The translations under genes were made by a program, and so were the position numbers. The notes under the pieces are model-generated. The model made no database searches. It saw only the letters and a list, made by a program, of their open reading frames with translations, and was not told the origin of the DNA. This document shows, piece after piece, positions 1 through 7,921 of a stretch of 64,000 nucleotides of DNA; within the stretch, counting starts at the first letter, position 1; the number at the start of each line of letters is the position of its first letter. The stretch is from positions 1-64,000 of the forward strand of contig CAUJEN010000109.1 in NCBI GenBank assembly GCA_963169765.1. The letters run 5' to 3'. The stretch is from QWHO01 sp021404945. GTDB taxonomy: Bacteria; Vulcanimicrobiota; Xenobia; Xenobiales; QWHO01.

Positions 1-236
1 TGCGGCCGCTCCCGGATCAGCTCCAGCGCCCGCTTGAGCTTCTCCTCCGGCTGGGTGGCCACGATCCGACAGGCCATGCGGCGGTTCACCCCCCACTCGC
101 GCAGCTCTTCCACCAGGTGGGCCGCCGGCGGAACTTTTAAAGACTCGCTCTCCTGAGCCTGGTCGGCTGCAACTGGCTGCTCCGGCGAGGAAGGTCGCTC
201 GGCGGGGGTCTCCTCCCGGTCCATCGTCTGATACAT
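1..236 (-). CDS. Hypothetical protein, N-terminal part (runs off the left edge)
   Basis: The minus-strand frame is open from the left edge to a start near 236. It gives about 78 residues beginning MYQTMDREE, with an acidic, Gln/Pro-rich stretch and then a helical segment containing LVEELREWGVNRRMACRIV. That last pattern resembles the small helix-turn-helix repeats found near the ends of some plasmid-type replication initiators, but the match is from memory and weak. Starts at 224 (ATG), 236 (ATG) and 272 (ATG) are all in frame; 236 is chosen only because no clear ribosome binding site separates them. Two direct repeats overlap the upstream region. Confidence 0.45.
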   Translation of the reverse strand, partial: MYQTMDREETPAERPSSPEQPVAADQAQESESLKVPPAAHLVEELREWGVNRRMACRIVATQPEEKLKRALELIRERP

Positions 237-248
237 GGCAAGGTGCTT

Positions 249-287
249 TTTGGCACTCTGGCTGGGGCACATTTGGCACCCTGGCTG
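249..287. repeat. Two 16-bp direct repeats beside the start of a minus-strand gene
   Basis: TTTGGCACTCTGGCTG at 249-264 and TTTGGCACCCTGGCTG at 272-287 differ at one base and are spaced 23 bp start to start, about two helical turns. They overlap the possible start region of the minus-strand gene at 1-236, so a pair of operator half-sites is one reading; a chance tandem duplication is the other. Confidence 0.5.
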
Positions 288-435
288 CCTGACAAGCCGG
301 GGAGACACCCCTCGCCCATCAGCTCGCCCACCTCGGCGTCAACGGAGCGCCGGGTGCCTCACAGCCACCGCTATCCCCTTTACCGCGGCAAGCTGACAGG
401 GACACCTCGTCGGCCGTTCGCTGCCATCCCATCGC

Positions 436-1284
436 TCAGACACCCCGCAGCGCCTGACGCAGCTCAAAGAACCCCACCCACGGGTCGGCCCGCCCGGGCA
501 CCGTGGCCAGCGTCAATGCGTGGGGATCGAGCGCCGGGGTGACCTCGCTCCAACCCACCGGGGTGGAGACCAGTCCTCCCGGGCGGGCCCGGGTCGAGTA
601 GGCCGCCACCGAGGTGGCCCCCGGCTTGTTGCGCTGAAAGTCGAGGTAGATCTTCCCCCGCCGCTTCTTCCTGGTCATCACGTCCAGATACCGATCCGGC
701 GAGTCCGCCAGCATGTCGCCCGCCAGCGAGCGGGCCAACCCGCCCAGCTGCTCCCAGCCCGGCCCCGGCTCGAAGGGCGCCAGCACGTGCATCCCCTTGC
801 CCCCGGTGGTCTTGGCGAAGCTCTCCAGGCCCATCCCCAGCAGCCGCTCGCGCACCTCCAGGGCTGCCTCGATCACGGCCGCCCAGGGCAGCTCGGGATC
901 GGGGTCCAGGTCCAGCACCAGCCGATCGGGCTCATCCAGCCGGTCGGCCCGACAGCCCCACGGGTGGATCTCCAACCCCCCGAACTGCACCAGAGCCAGC
1001 AGCCCGTCCTGATCGTCGATCACCAGGTGCTCCTCGGGCCCGTCCAACTGTTGCACCATCACCCCCCGCATCGAGGTCGGAAAGCCCCGCGTGCGGTGGC
1101 GGTGGTAGAAGCAGGGCCGGGTCAACCCATGCGGACAGCGCACCAGCGAGAGCGGCCTCCCGGCCACGTGCGGCAGGATGCGCTCGGCCACCGCCCGGTA
1201 ATACTCGGCCACCTGCAGCTTGGTGAATCCCGACTCGGGATAGACCACCCGCTCGGGACTGGTGATCCGGACCTGATCGCTCAC
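436..1284 (-). CDS. ligD: Stand-alone LigD-type polymerase/primase domain
   Basis: The 282-residue product is the whole polymerase domain of bacterial non-homologous end joining ligase D and nothing more. It would fill in and add ribonucleotides at broken DNA ends, working with Ku and an ATP-dependent ligase. Visible motifs are the metal-binding LDLDPD (Asp125 and Asp127), TTGGKGMH (157-165) with the catalytic His, and GKIYLDFQRN with the third Asp at 214. The start is GTG at 1284. No ligase or nuclease domain and no Ku gene is in the window, so partners must lie elsewhere, perhaps to the left. Family assignment is secure; activity is inferred from intact residues. Confidence 0.9.
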   Translation of the reverse strand: MSDQVRITSPERVVYPESGFTKLQVAEYYRAVAERILPHVAGRPLSLVRCPHGLTRPCFYHRHRTRGFPTSMRGVMVQQLDGPEEHLVIDDQDGLLALVQFGGLEIHPWGCRADRLDEPDRLVLDLDPDPELPWAAVIEAALEVRERLLGMGLESFAKTTGGKGMHVLAPFEPGPGWEQLGGLARSLAGDMLADSPDRYLDVMTRKKRRGKIYLDFQRNKPGATSVAAYSTRARPGGLVSTPVGWSEVTPALDPHALTLATVPGRADPWVGFFELRQALRGV

Positions 1285-1450
1285 GCTTCAGGCTGGCCCG
1301 GGGCATGTCGGATCGCCTGCTCGACCGGGCCCATCCTGGGCCTCGTCCAGGCTCGAGACTCGCCTCTTCAGGATCATCCAGCCCAGGCTGTTTCTGCCTG
1401 GAGCACTCTTCATTCCCAGGATTCTCCCATCGTTCTCAACGCAAATGTAT

Positions 1451-1562
1451 GCGTTCGTTCCCGGCGGGTACAACAATCTTCATCCCTCCGAACTCAAACT
1501 CGGCCTGAAGTCACAGCTCCCACGCCTCGAGCAAGCGTTCGTACCCGGCGGGCACAAACAAT
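1451..1562. repeat. Pair of 27-28 bp imperfect direct repeats
   Basis: GCGTTCGTTCCCGGCGGGTA and following bases at 1451-1477 recur as GCGTTCGTACCCGGCGGGCA and following bases at 1535-1562, with two substitutions and one inserted A, 84 bp apart. A short related string, GCGTTCGTAACGGG, occurs at about 34223, upstream of metK. Possible dispersed intergenic repeat or protein-binding sites. Confidence 0.6.
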
Positions 1563-1639
1563 AGCTCGCCCCGAGTCCCGGCCAGCGAGATTCCCTGCCC
1601 GACTCCGCTCGGGTCGACCGCCCAAGATGTAACCTGACC

Positions 1640-1670
1640 TTCACATTCCGAGCCCCCCCCTGGCTATAGT
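1640..1670 (+). promoter_or_regulatory. Promoter giving a probable leaderless mRNA for the GH57 gene
   Basis: A good -10 hexamer TATAGT (1665-1670) sits 7 nt before the ATG at 1678, so transcription should start at about the A of the start codon. A weak -35 TTCACA lies at 1640-1645 with a 19-bp spacer. There is no room for a ribosome binding site. Confidence 0.55.
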
Positions 1671-1677
1671 GGAGCAC

Positions 1678-4077
1678 ATGCTTGTCACCACCGCTCATCC
1701 GCCCCCTCAGTTGAGCCAGGCCCGCGAGGTGAGCCGTCAGCTGGCCAATCTCACCGGCCCGGAGCGCGAGGAATACATCAAACGCTTTCGTGAGCAGAAT
1801 CAAGGGCAGATCTTCGTGGCTCTGCACCTGCACAATCACCAGCCCATCTATCGGCCCGGCGTCCACCCGGCCGATACCCCCGAGATCCGTGACTATGTGC
1901 TGGGCGGCGGGGACGCTGACAATCGCCGCGAGGTCTACACCAGCGCCGATGCCTACGCCATCGAGGAACGACTCCAGCAGAGCGAGCTAGGCTTTCAGGT
2001 CTCCTACAGCGGTTCCTTGATGGACAACCTGGACCAGACCGCCGGACGCGGTCTCTGGCCCGGGCCAAACTGGTCGGACCGCTACCGCAACCTGCGCGAC
2101 AACACGGCCACCCCGCTGGGGAACGAGCGTCTGGATCTGGTCAACTTTGGGCACTACCATCCGCTGATGGCCCTGGTCGCCACGGGCCATCGCGAGGGCG
2201 CCACCGAGCACGACAAGGACAGCCGTCTGCAGATCGAGTTGCACCGGCAGGCCGTAACCGACCACTTCGGTGGGTCTTTTTCCAAAGGCTTCTTCCCTCC
2301 CGAGATGGCCTTCAGCGAGCGGATGGTCCCGGTGGTAGCCGCCACTGGCTCCGAGTGGGCCATCGTGGACAATCTCCACTTCGACCGGGCCAACAAAGAC
2401 TACAAGAATCCCCAGGATGGGCTCAAGCCCCCGAACCGGGCCGATCAGCGTCATCCCGGCGGACAACCCTACGAGACGCTGTCCAACGACCTGGCCAAGC
2501 GCCACCTGGTCACTCCCGACGCTCTGCGTCCCCACTACGTCAAGCACGTCGACCCGGTCAGCGGGGACGAGCACCTGCTGGTGGCCGTGCCTCAGGACCG
2601 TTCGCTCTCCTCCTACATCCAGAAAGACCGCAACGGAGCCCGCATGCAGGAGGTTGTGGACCGTTTCTCCGTCCACAATACCGACCCCCAGCATCCGTTG
2701 CTGGTGGTGCTGGCCTCCGACGGGGATAACAACGGCTCCAACAGCGGAGCTTTCCACCGCGAGGTGCCTCTAGACCTGGCCGAGCGTTTTCCCGGCCAGG
2801 TGAAGCTGATCACCATCTCGGACTACCTTGAGATCTATCCCCCCGAGAGGCCGCGCGAGGAGACCGTGGATGGCTCGCGTCGCTTTGTGGGGGGCGATCA
2901 GCGCCATGTGGAGGATGGTTCCTGGTGGGGGGCCAACCTGGGCGATCCCGAGTTCTCCAAGTGGATCGACGACCCGGCCATGACGACGTTCTCGCCCAAA
3001 AACAATTCCTGGGCCGTGCTCACCGCCGCCAAGAACGAGGTGCTGACGGCCGACTCGCTGGCCCCGGCCGGCGACTCGCCCGAGAGCTTGCGCCAGATCC
3101 AGCACAACAGCGGTAGCGCTACCGAGCGCGCCTGGCACGGGCTGCTGGTGGGGCAGACCTCCTGCTACGAATACTGGAATGCCGATAACGTCCTGTCGTA
3201 CTCTTCGGTTCGGGGCGCGAACATGGCGGTGGAGGCCGCCCGCGAGGTGACCGCCGGGATGAATTCCGGGCAAGATCGGGTGGGTCCATCGGTTTTCCTG
3301 CCGCGCCACACGCCCTACAATCCCGGTGGCAGGCCCGGGCGTTTCCAGGTGCAGACCTACGCCTATGATGTCAGCGGGCTCGCGTCGGTCAAGGTCCGGT
3401 TCCGCCTCGACGAGGATGGTGAGCTGAATCGCAACGAGGATTTCCGTTTCGAAGGCCCCGGGGTCACCCCCTGGGCGGGTGAGGTGGAGATGGTGGGCAC
3501 CCCCTTCCCGGATCTGGAGAACAAGCCCGGAGTCTGGGTCGATCCGTTGGCCCGGGCCGACGTCTTCCGAGGTCAGGTGCAGATAAGCCTGCCAGAGGGC
3601 GCACCGGGCGCCCTGGTTCAATATTGCGTTGAGGCCACCGACCGGGCTGGCAACGTCACCCGCTCGCCCCTTCGCAATGTATGGGTGGACGCCCAGGGAA
3701 CGCCGCTGAGCAACGATGAGCTGCACCGCCGTCTGGGCTCGGGAGAGGTGGACCAGGTGGCCGAAGCGATAGCCTACGTGCTGTCAACCGGGCGCAACGA
3801 TCAGCACATCTTCAACCACCTGTTCCATCGCCTGGAGACCGGGGGCGCGGCGCTGATCGAGCGCCTCGAAGTCAGGGCTCGGGAAGGCGAGCTGCCCCTC
3901 AGCTCCGAGCCGGCCTTCCGTGAAGAATACATCAATCGGTTGGATCGGCACCTGGAGAAGCAGGCCAACCAGAGCGCCCTCAGGCAGACTGAAGCTCTGC
4001 GCGAGGCTCTGGCGGGGCCTCTGGCAGGCTCAGACGATCCGCGAGTGGCTCGGATTCTCCAGCGGCTGGGTCTTTGA
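1678..4077 (+). CDS. Glycoside hydrolase family 57 protein
   Basis: This 799-residue cytoplasmic protein (no signal peptide) carries the GH57 signature: HNHQP at 52-56 in the first strand, a FFPPEMAF segment whose Glu209 is the expected nucleophile, and ASDGDNNG with the acid/base Asp at 348 or 350. GH57 enzymes cleave or transfer alpha-glucans (amylase, amylopullulanase, branching enzyme); the exact substrate cannot be told. The C-terminal 300 residues contain a beta-rich domain (about 545-665) and a helical tail. The ATG at 1678 is preferred over the upstream GTG at 1669 because the promoter's -10 box ends at 1670. The next gene begins 12 bp after the stop. Confidence 0.85.
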   Translation: MLVTTAHPPPQLSQAREVSRQLANLTGPEREEYIKRFREQNQGQIFVALHLHNHQPIYRPGVHPADTPEIRDYVLGGGDADNRREVYTSADAYAIEERLQQSELGFQVSYSGSLMDNLDQTAGRGLWPGPNWSDRYRNLRDNTATPLGNERLDLVNFGHYHPLMALVATGHREGATEHDKDSRLQIELHRQAVTDHFGGSFSKGFFPPEMAFSERMVPVVAATGSEWAIVDNLHFDRANKDYKNPQDGLKPPNRADQRHPGGQPYETLSNDLAKRHLVTPDALRPHYVKHVDPVSGDEHLLVAVPQDRSLSSYIQKDRNGARMQEVVDRFSVHNTDPQHPLLVVLASDGDNNGSNSGAFHREVPLDLAERFPGQVKLITISDYLEIYPPERPREETVDGSRRFVGGDQRHVEDGSWWGANLGDPEFSKWIDDPAMTTFSPKNNSWAVLTAAKNEVLTADSLAPAGDSPESLRQIQHNSGSATERAWHGLLVGQTSCYEYWNADNVLSYSSVRGANMAVEAAREVTAGMNSGQDRVGPSVFLPRHTPYNPGGRPGRFQVQTYAYDVSGLASVKVRFRLDEDGELNRNEDFRFEGPGVTPWAGEVEMVGTPFPDLENKPGVWVDPLARADVFRGQVQISLPEGAPGALVQYCVEATDRAGNVTRSPLRNVWVDAQGTPLSNDELHRRLGSGEVDQVAEAIAYVLSTGRNDQHIFNHLFHRLETGGAALIERLEVRAREGELPLSSEPAFREEYINRLDRHLEKQANQSALRQTEALREALAGPLAGSDDPRVARILQRLGL

Positions 4078-4089
4078 CCCTCGACCCTC

Positions 4090-5211
4090 GTGGATGCAGC
4101 CGTGGTGGCCGGCGAAGACCACCGGGTGCCCCGGAATGAGAACTGGCTATCCAAAGAGAAATACTCCCATGTGGAGTGGTTCCGCCGGAAGGGTCTCAAC
4201 TCGGAAGAGCTCCTGGGGCTGACGGTCCGCCTGGAGACGTTGCTTCGCTGCGGGATGACGCTGGGCTCGGCGGTGGATGCGCTGGGGCGGGGGGACGAGA
4301 GTGTGGTGGGGGAGACCTGCCGGGCGCTGAGCGCGTCCCTTCGGGTCGGGCACTCTTTCTCCAAGTCCATGGCCCGCCTGCCCGAGAGCTTTCCGCCCGA
4401 ATATTACCGGGTGGTGGAGATCGGCGAGGCCACCGGAAGGCTGGACTCCTGCCTGCAGAGGCTGGCGGCCACCCTGGAGCGGCAGAACCGCACCATGCGA
4501 GCGCTCAAGAGCGCCCTGGTCTATCCCGCCTTCCTGCTCCTCTCCTGCGCGGCCATGGTTTTCGTGATCCTCTTCTTCGTCTTCCCCATGATCGTCAAGG
4601 TGACCGCCGACGCCGGTGTCGAGCCTCCGGCCCTGACCCGCGCCCTGATCTTCTTGACCAGCCCCAAGATGCTGCTCCTGCTCTTGCTGTCGGCTCTTCC
4701 GGCGGTGGGACTGCTCGTCGCCAGCCGCCATCCCGTGGCCGGCCCGCACATCCAGAGGTTGTATGAGGAATACACTCCGTTGGGCGAGTTCCATGCCCAG
4801 ACCCGGGTCCTCATCAGCATCCGGCAGCTGGCCCTGATGCTCGAGTGCGGGATCCCTCTGCTCAAGGCGCTCAACTATGCCTACCTGGTGGGTCAGGAGA
4901 GCATCCTGGTCAAGGAGGCTTATGACCGGATCTGCCGCGAGGTCCGCGTGGGCGCGCTCCTGGGCGAGTGCTTCTCGCGCCAGCCGGTGTTCCCCGCCTT
5001 CCTGTCGGGGATGCTGTCGGTTTCCGACGAGCTCGGCGACACCCATCGCAGTCTCTACCGGGTGGCCGACCTGTTGGAGAGCAACCTCAACGACCGGGTC
5101 ACCACGGTCACCGCCGTCCTGGAGCCAGTGCTCATGGCTGTCATGGGAGTGGTGATCGGGACGACCATGGTGGCGGCCTTTCTCCCGATCTACAACCTGA
5201 TCCAGGCGTAG
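4090..5211 (+). CDS. Type II secretion / type IV pilus inner-membrane platform protein (GspF/PilC family)
   Basis: The 373-residue protein has two copies of the T2SF helical domain (about 40-160 and 240-360). Three hydrophobic segments (about 137-165, 195-213 and 342-370) are placed as in PilC/GspF, which anchors the assembly ATPase to the pseudopilus base in the inner membrane. It is followed by a secreted protein, two pseudopilins and a pilin-anchored protein, so it probably assembles those. No assembly ATPase of the PilB/GspE type is adjacent; PilT is at 31.4 kb. The start is uncertain: GTG 4090 is open, and GTG 4171 would remove 27 poorly conserved residues. Confidence 0.9.
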   Translation: MDAAVVAGEDHRVPRNENWLSKEKYSHVEWFRRKGLNSEELLGLTVRLETLLRCGMTLGSAVDALGRGDESVVGETCRALSASLRVGHSFSKSMARLPESFPPEYYRVVEIGEATGRLDSCLQRLAATLERQNRTMRALKSALVYPAFLLLSCAAMVFVILFFVFPMIVKVTADAGVEPPALTRALIFLTSPKMLLLLLLSALPAVGLLVASRHPVAGPHIQRLYEEYTPLGEFHAQTRVLISIRQLALMLECGIPLLKALNYAYLVGQESILVKEAYDRICREVRVGALLGECFSRQPVFPAFLSGMLSVSDELGDTHRSLYRVADLLESNLNDRVTTVTAVLEPVLMAVMGVVIGTTMVAAFLPIYNLIQA

Positions 5212-5218
5212 GGAGTTC

Positions 5219-5288
5219 ATGTTTCGGAAACATCTCTTTAACTTTTTTTTAACAAAATCTTGAAATTTCGCGCCCTCCATGGTAGCAT
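5219..5288 (+). promoter_or_regulatory. Palindrome, T-tract and promoter before the pilin cluster
   Basis: Directly after the GspF/PilC gene come a near-perfect 15-bp palindrome ATGTTTCGGAAACAT (5219-5233) and a run of eight T. A strong promoter follows: TTGAAA (5260-5265), 17-bp spacer, TAGCAT (5283-5288), then an AAGGAGG ribosome binding site near 5297. The palindrome could be a regulator site or a weak terminator; the A/T-rich stretch stands out in this GC-rich DNA. Confidence 0.6.
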
Positions 5289-5314
5289 CAACATGGGAAG
5301 GAGGCCTGGCTCCT

Positions 5315-5782
5315 ATGAAGCGTATTTCCGTAGCGCTATGGGCAGCGGTCCTCGTCGCGCTGGGCTCGAGCGGCTCGGGTGCGGCGCCGACCCTGAGTGG
5401 AAAGAGCCTCAGCATGAGTTCGATGAGCGGGGGCGCGAGCGTCAAGTCCGCCGTTCCGTCGGTGCCCACCAAGTCCGTTTCGTCGCGGAAAATGATGAAG
5501 ACGGCCTCGCTCAAAATTGCCCCTACCCCTACCCTCAATGTAAGCATGGAGGAGTTGAAAGCCGCGGTCGTGACCACCCCCGAGATTCTCCCACCCGGCG
5601 CGACAGCTCCGGGCCCCCTGGTGGGCTACTCCGTCGTCGAGGACCGACCTGATTACAGCTACCGCCCGACGGCCCTGAAATTCATCGAGCAACCCACCTT
5701 CACGACCGGCCAGATCGGCATGGGGATCGGGCCAGGGCTTCCAGTAGGAACGGTGCGGTATGTGCCGGTCGGCGAGTTCTAA
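5315..5782 (+). CDS. Small secreted protein of unknown function, first gene of the pilin cluster
   Basis: The ATG at 5315 has an AAGGAGG box 12 nt upstream and opens a signal peptide MKRISVALWAAVLVALGSS. The mature part is rich in Ser, Lys and Met (many SMSS/SVPTKSVSS-like runs, about residues 30-75), then Pro/Gly-rich with PDYSYRPTALKF. No family is recognised. Its last 23 bases overlap the start of the next pseudopilin gene, so the two are translationally coupled and the protein may be exported or assembled with the pilus. Confidence 0.7.
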   Translation: MKRISVALWAAVLVALGSSGSGAAPTLSGKSLSMSSMSGGASVKSAVPSVPTKSVSSRKMMKTASLKIAPTPTLNVSMEELKAAVVTTPEILPPGATAPGPLVGYSVVEDRPDYSYRPTALKFIEQPTFTTGQIGMGIGPGLPVGTVRYVPVGEF

Positions 5783-6155
5783 AGGCTTCACCCTCACAGA
5801 AACCATGGTCGCGATGGTGGTTCTCACCCTCGCGCTTTTTGCGATCATCAGCGTCAACGCTTATACCCTGACGGCCACGCAAGGCAATCAAAACCGCCAG
5901 ATCGCCAATCAACTGGCTTGCAGCCAGATGGCCCTGGCCGAGTCGCTGCTCAAGATCAACTTCCATGCTCCCCCGGTCGACATCAATACCCCGCGCATGA
6001 CTTCCACCCAGTTTCCAACTTTTGACTATGTGGTGGAGGATCTGGGCTACGAGGATACGGGCCGAACGCTGCGGGCCATCCGAATCCGCGTGTTCTGGCA
6101 AGAGAAAGGTGCGCCCCGGGACTATGCGCTCGCGAGCACTTTCTACAACTACTGA
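5760..6155 (+). CDS. Type IV prepilin-like protein (pseudopilin)
   Basis: The 131-residue product begins MCRSASSKGFTLTETMVAMV: a short basic leader, the prepilin peptidase site G|FTLTE with Glu at +5, and a hydrophobic helix of about 20 residues. Prepilin peptidase would cleave after the Gly and the helix would pack into a pilus or secretion pseudopilus. The length is that of a minor pseudopilin. Both neighbours overlap it (the 5' end by 23 nt, the 3' end by 32 nt), a compact operon arrangement. Confidence 0.85.
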   Translation: MCRSASSKGFTLTETMVAMVVLTLALFAIISVNAYTLTATQGNQNRQIANQLACSQMALAESLLKINFHAPPVDINTPRMTSTQFPTFDYVVEDLGYEDTGRTLRAIRIRVFWQEKGAPRDYALASTFYNY

Positions 6156-6684
6156 GGGCCTGACCCTGATCGAGGTCATGGTGACCGTGGGGATTTTCAT
6201 GGGCATGACCACCGTGGTGCTGGCCCTGATGCTGCAGAACCAGCGAGCTTCCGAAAAGATCTCCAGCCGCACCGACGCCACCTCGGAAGTTCTGATCGTG
6301 TTCGAGAAGGTGCGCCAGGAGATGCGCTCGGGTCGCGTCGTCGGCGTGGATCCGGGCGGCCGCTTGCAGTACTGGATCCTCCGCCGGACAAACGCCGGGC
6401 CTCAACTCACCCCGCAGGGCCTGGCTGACTGGCTGCCCGGGTTTCCGGCCGATCCGGACGTAGCAACGATGTTTGTCAACACGGGAATGCTCTGGAAGAG
6501 CTTCCAGGGCACCACCTCCCGCCTGGCGCCGGTCGGCCCCGACGGCCAGATCGTCTTCAACTGGTCACCGGGCCTGAGGACCTTGACCCTGACGGGAGAC
6601 CTGGGCCAGAAAGATCCGTTCAACGCCACCCGCAATAGCATGCAGAAGTTTCACCTGGAGATCTACCTGACGAACAACGAATAG
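6124..6684 (+). CDS. Type IV prepilin-like protein (larger minor pseudopilin)
   Basis: The start at ATG 6124 gives MRSRALSTTTEGLTLIEVMV, with the cleavage site G|LTLIEV and a hydrophobic helix; more upstream starts would put an unlikely leader in front. The globular part (about 150 residues) holds a typical minor-pilin pattern with variable loops; no function can be read from it. The gene overlaps the previous pseudopilin by 32 nt and ends 9 nt before the next gene. Confidence 0.82.
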   Translation: MRSRALSTTTEGLTLIEVMVTVGIFMGMTTVVLALMLQNQRASEKISSRTDATSEVLIVFEKVRQEMRSGRVVGVDPGGRLQYWILRRTNAGPQLTPQGLADWLPGFPADPDVATMFVNTGMLWKSFQGTTSRLAPVGPDGQIVFNWSPGLRTLTLTGDLGQKDPFNATRNSMQKFHLEIYLTNNE

Positions 6685-6693
6685 GAGCAGACC

Positions 6694-7911
6694 ATGGTCA
6701 GGAACAGACGAACCGGTATGATCCTGTTCATCGCGCTCGTGGTGGCGATGATCATGATGCTGTGGGCCATAGCCGCCACCGCCAGGGCCAACTTCCAGTC
6801 CGGAGCGGTGAAATTCAGTTACCGAAAATCGGAGTGCCATTATCTGGCCAAGACCGCCATCAACCGCAGCCTGGCCCTGATCAACACCAATCCGGCCTGG
6901 CTGACCGCCCACAACGGCCGCAACAAGGCTGACACCACCACCACCCCGGGGGCGGAATGCTGGGCGGAAGTCGCTAATGGCCAGACGATGCTGCGGAGCG
7001 AGGCCCGGATCGGCGCGCAGTCTGCCCATCTGGATGTTCCTCTGCTCCGGCTCGACGAAAGTGATACCCAGATTCTCTCGATCACTCCCGCGCTCTCCGG
7101 AGGCCCGGACCTGATCGCCTGGACCTCCAAGAGCACCAGCGGCTGGCATCCCCTTCCCCCGATCCCAGGGCAGAGCAAGATCCTCGCTACAGCCGGGGCC
7201 CCCAACCTGGATGTTTTCGCCCTCACGCAGGGACCCACCAGCAATATCCTCTGGCGCTACCGCACGGGCCAGGGCTGGCGGCAGATGCCCGACACGCCCT
7301 CCGGGGTCTCTCTGACCTCGCTCTCGGTCGGAGGCGACATTCGCCTGGTCGGCCGGGGGTCCGACAACACCCTGATGGTCCTGCCGCTGGGAACCAGCTT
7401 GAACTGGACGCAGGTTCCCGCTCCTGCGGGAACGACCCTCACCAATGTGGCCGCTCATCCCACCGGCCAGGATTTTGCTTACGTCACCGCCTCCGATGGG
7501 GGCCAGGAGGGCGTCCAGATCTGCAACCTGACGACTTCGCGCTGGTCGGCCCTGCCGGCTCCGGTGAGCGCCCACTACGACCCCCTCACCGGAGCCGCGA
7601 TCACAGGCGGCGGAGCCCCGCCCAGCTTCACCGGTGGCCTGGCGGTCGACAATTCAGGCGATCTATTCGTGGCCTCCAACCAGCCGGGAGAAGCCTCGGT
7701 CATCTACCGGTTCGATGTTGTCACTCCGGGCTCGACGACGGGCTCCTGGAGCGCCCTGCCGCCGGTTCCAGCTCTCTCGTATCAAAATCAGAGCCCCCCG
7801 ACCTTCGCCACCGATCTGCGCAACCTGACCGTCGACGACGATGGCTATCTCTGGGTGCAGCGCAACGACCCGACTTCTTCCAGTTTCTCGATCATCGGCG
7901 TGCAGCCCTGA
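6694..7911 (+). CDS. Pilin-cluster protein: N-terminal membrane anchor plus beta-propeller-like domain
   Basis: The 405-residue protein starts MVRNRRTGMILFIALVVAMIMM, a PilX-like N-terminal anchor without a clear prepilin site. A second part (about 125-405) has repeated blade-like segments such as WSALPPVPAL, WRQMPDTPSG and LAVDNSGDLFVASN, as in secreted propeller proteins. An AGGAG box precedes the ATG. As the last gene of the cluster it could form a tip adhesin or an exported cargo of the pilus; that is inference from position and architecture. Confidence 0.65.
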   Translation: MVRNRRTGMILFIALVVAMIMMLWAIAATARANFQSGAVKFSYRKSECHYLAKTAINRSLALINTNPAWLTAHNGRNKADTTTTPGAECWAEVANGQTMLRSEARIGAQSAHLDVPLLRLDESDTQILSITPALSGGPDLIAWTSKSTSGWHPLPPIPGQSKILATAGAPNLDVFALTQGPTSNILWRYRTGQGWRQMPDTPSGVSLTSLSVGGDIRLVGRGSDNTLMVLPLGTSLNWTQVPAPAGTTLTNVAAHPTGQDFAYVTASDGGQEGVQICNLTTSRWSALPAPVSAHYDPLTGAAITGGGAPPSFTGGLAVDNSGDLFVASNQPGEASVIYRFDVVTPGSTTGSWSALPPVPALSYQNQSPPTFATDLRNLTVDDDGYLWVQRNDPTSSSFSIIGVQP

Positions 7912-7921
7912 AGCGACTCGA

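Larger units (their letters stand above)
1285..1677. other. Intergenic region between divergent LigD and GH57 genes
   Basis: About 390 bp without a convincing gene. It holds a pair of 27-28 bp direct repeats (1451-1562) and, at its right end, the promoter of the GH57 gene. Short frames on both strands here show no family resemblance. Confidence 0.5.

Noticed and set aside
274..290. Sigma-54-like TGGCAC-N5-CTGC
   Set aside because: One mismatch to the consensus, but no gene or activator site follows on the plus strand; it is part of the direct repeat.
520..1632. 370-residue plus-strand frame
   Set aside because: Antisense to the LigD polymerase domain; no motif of its own.
5336..5857. Minus-strand frame opposite the secreted protein and pseudopilin
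   Set aside because: Antisense to genes with a signal peptide, a strong promoter and a prepilin site.
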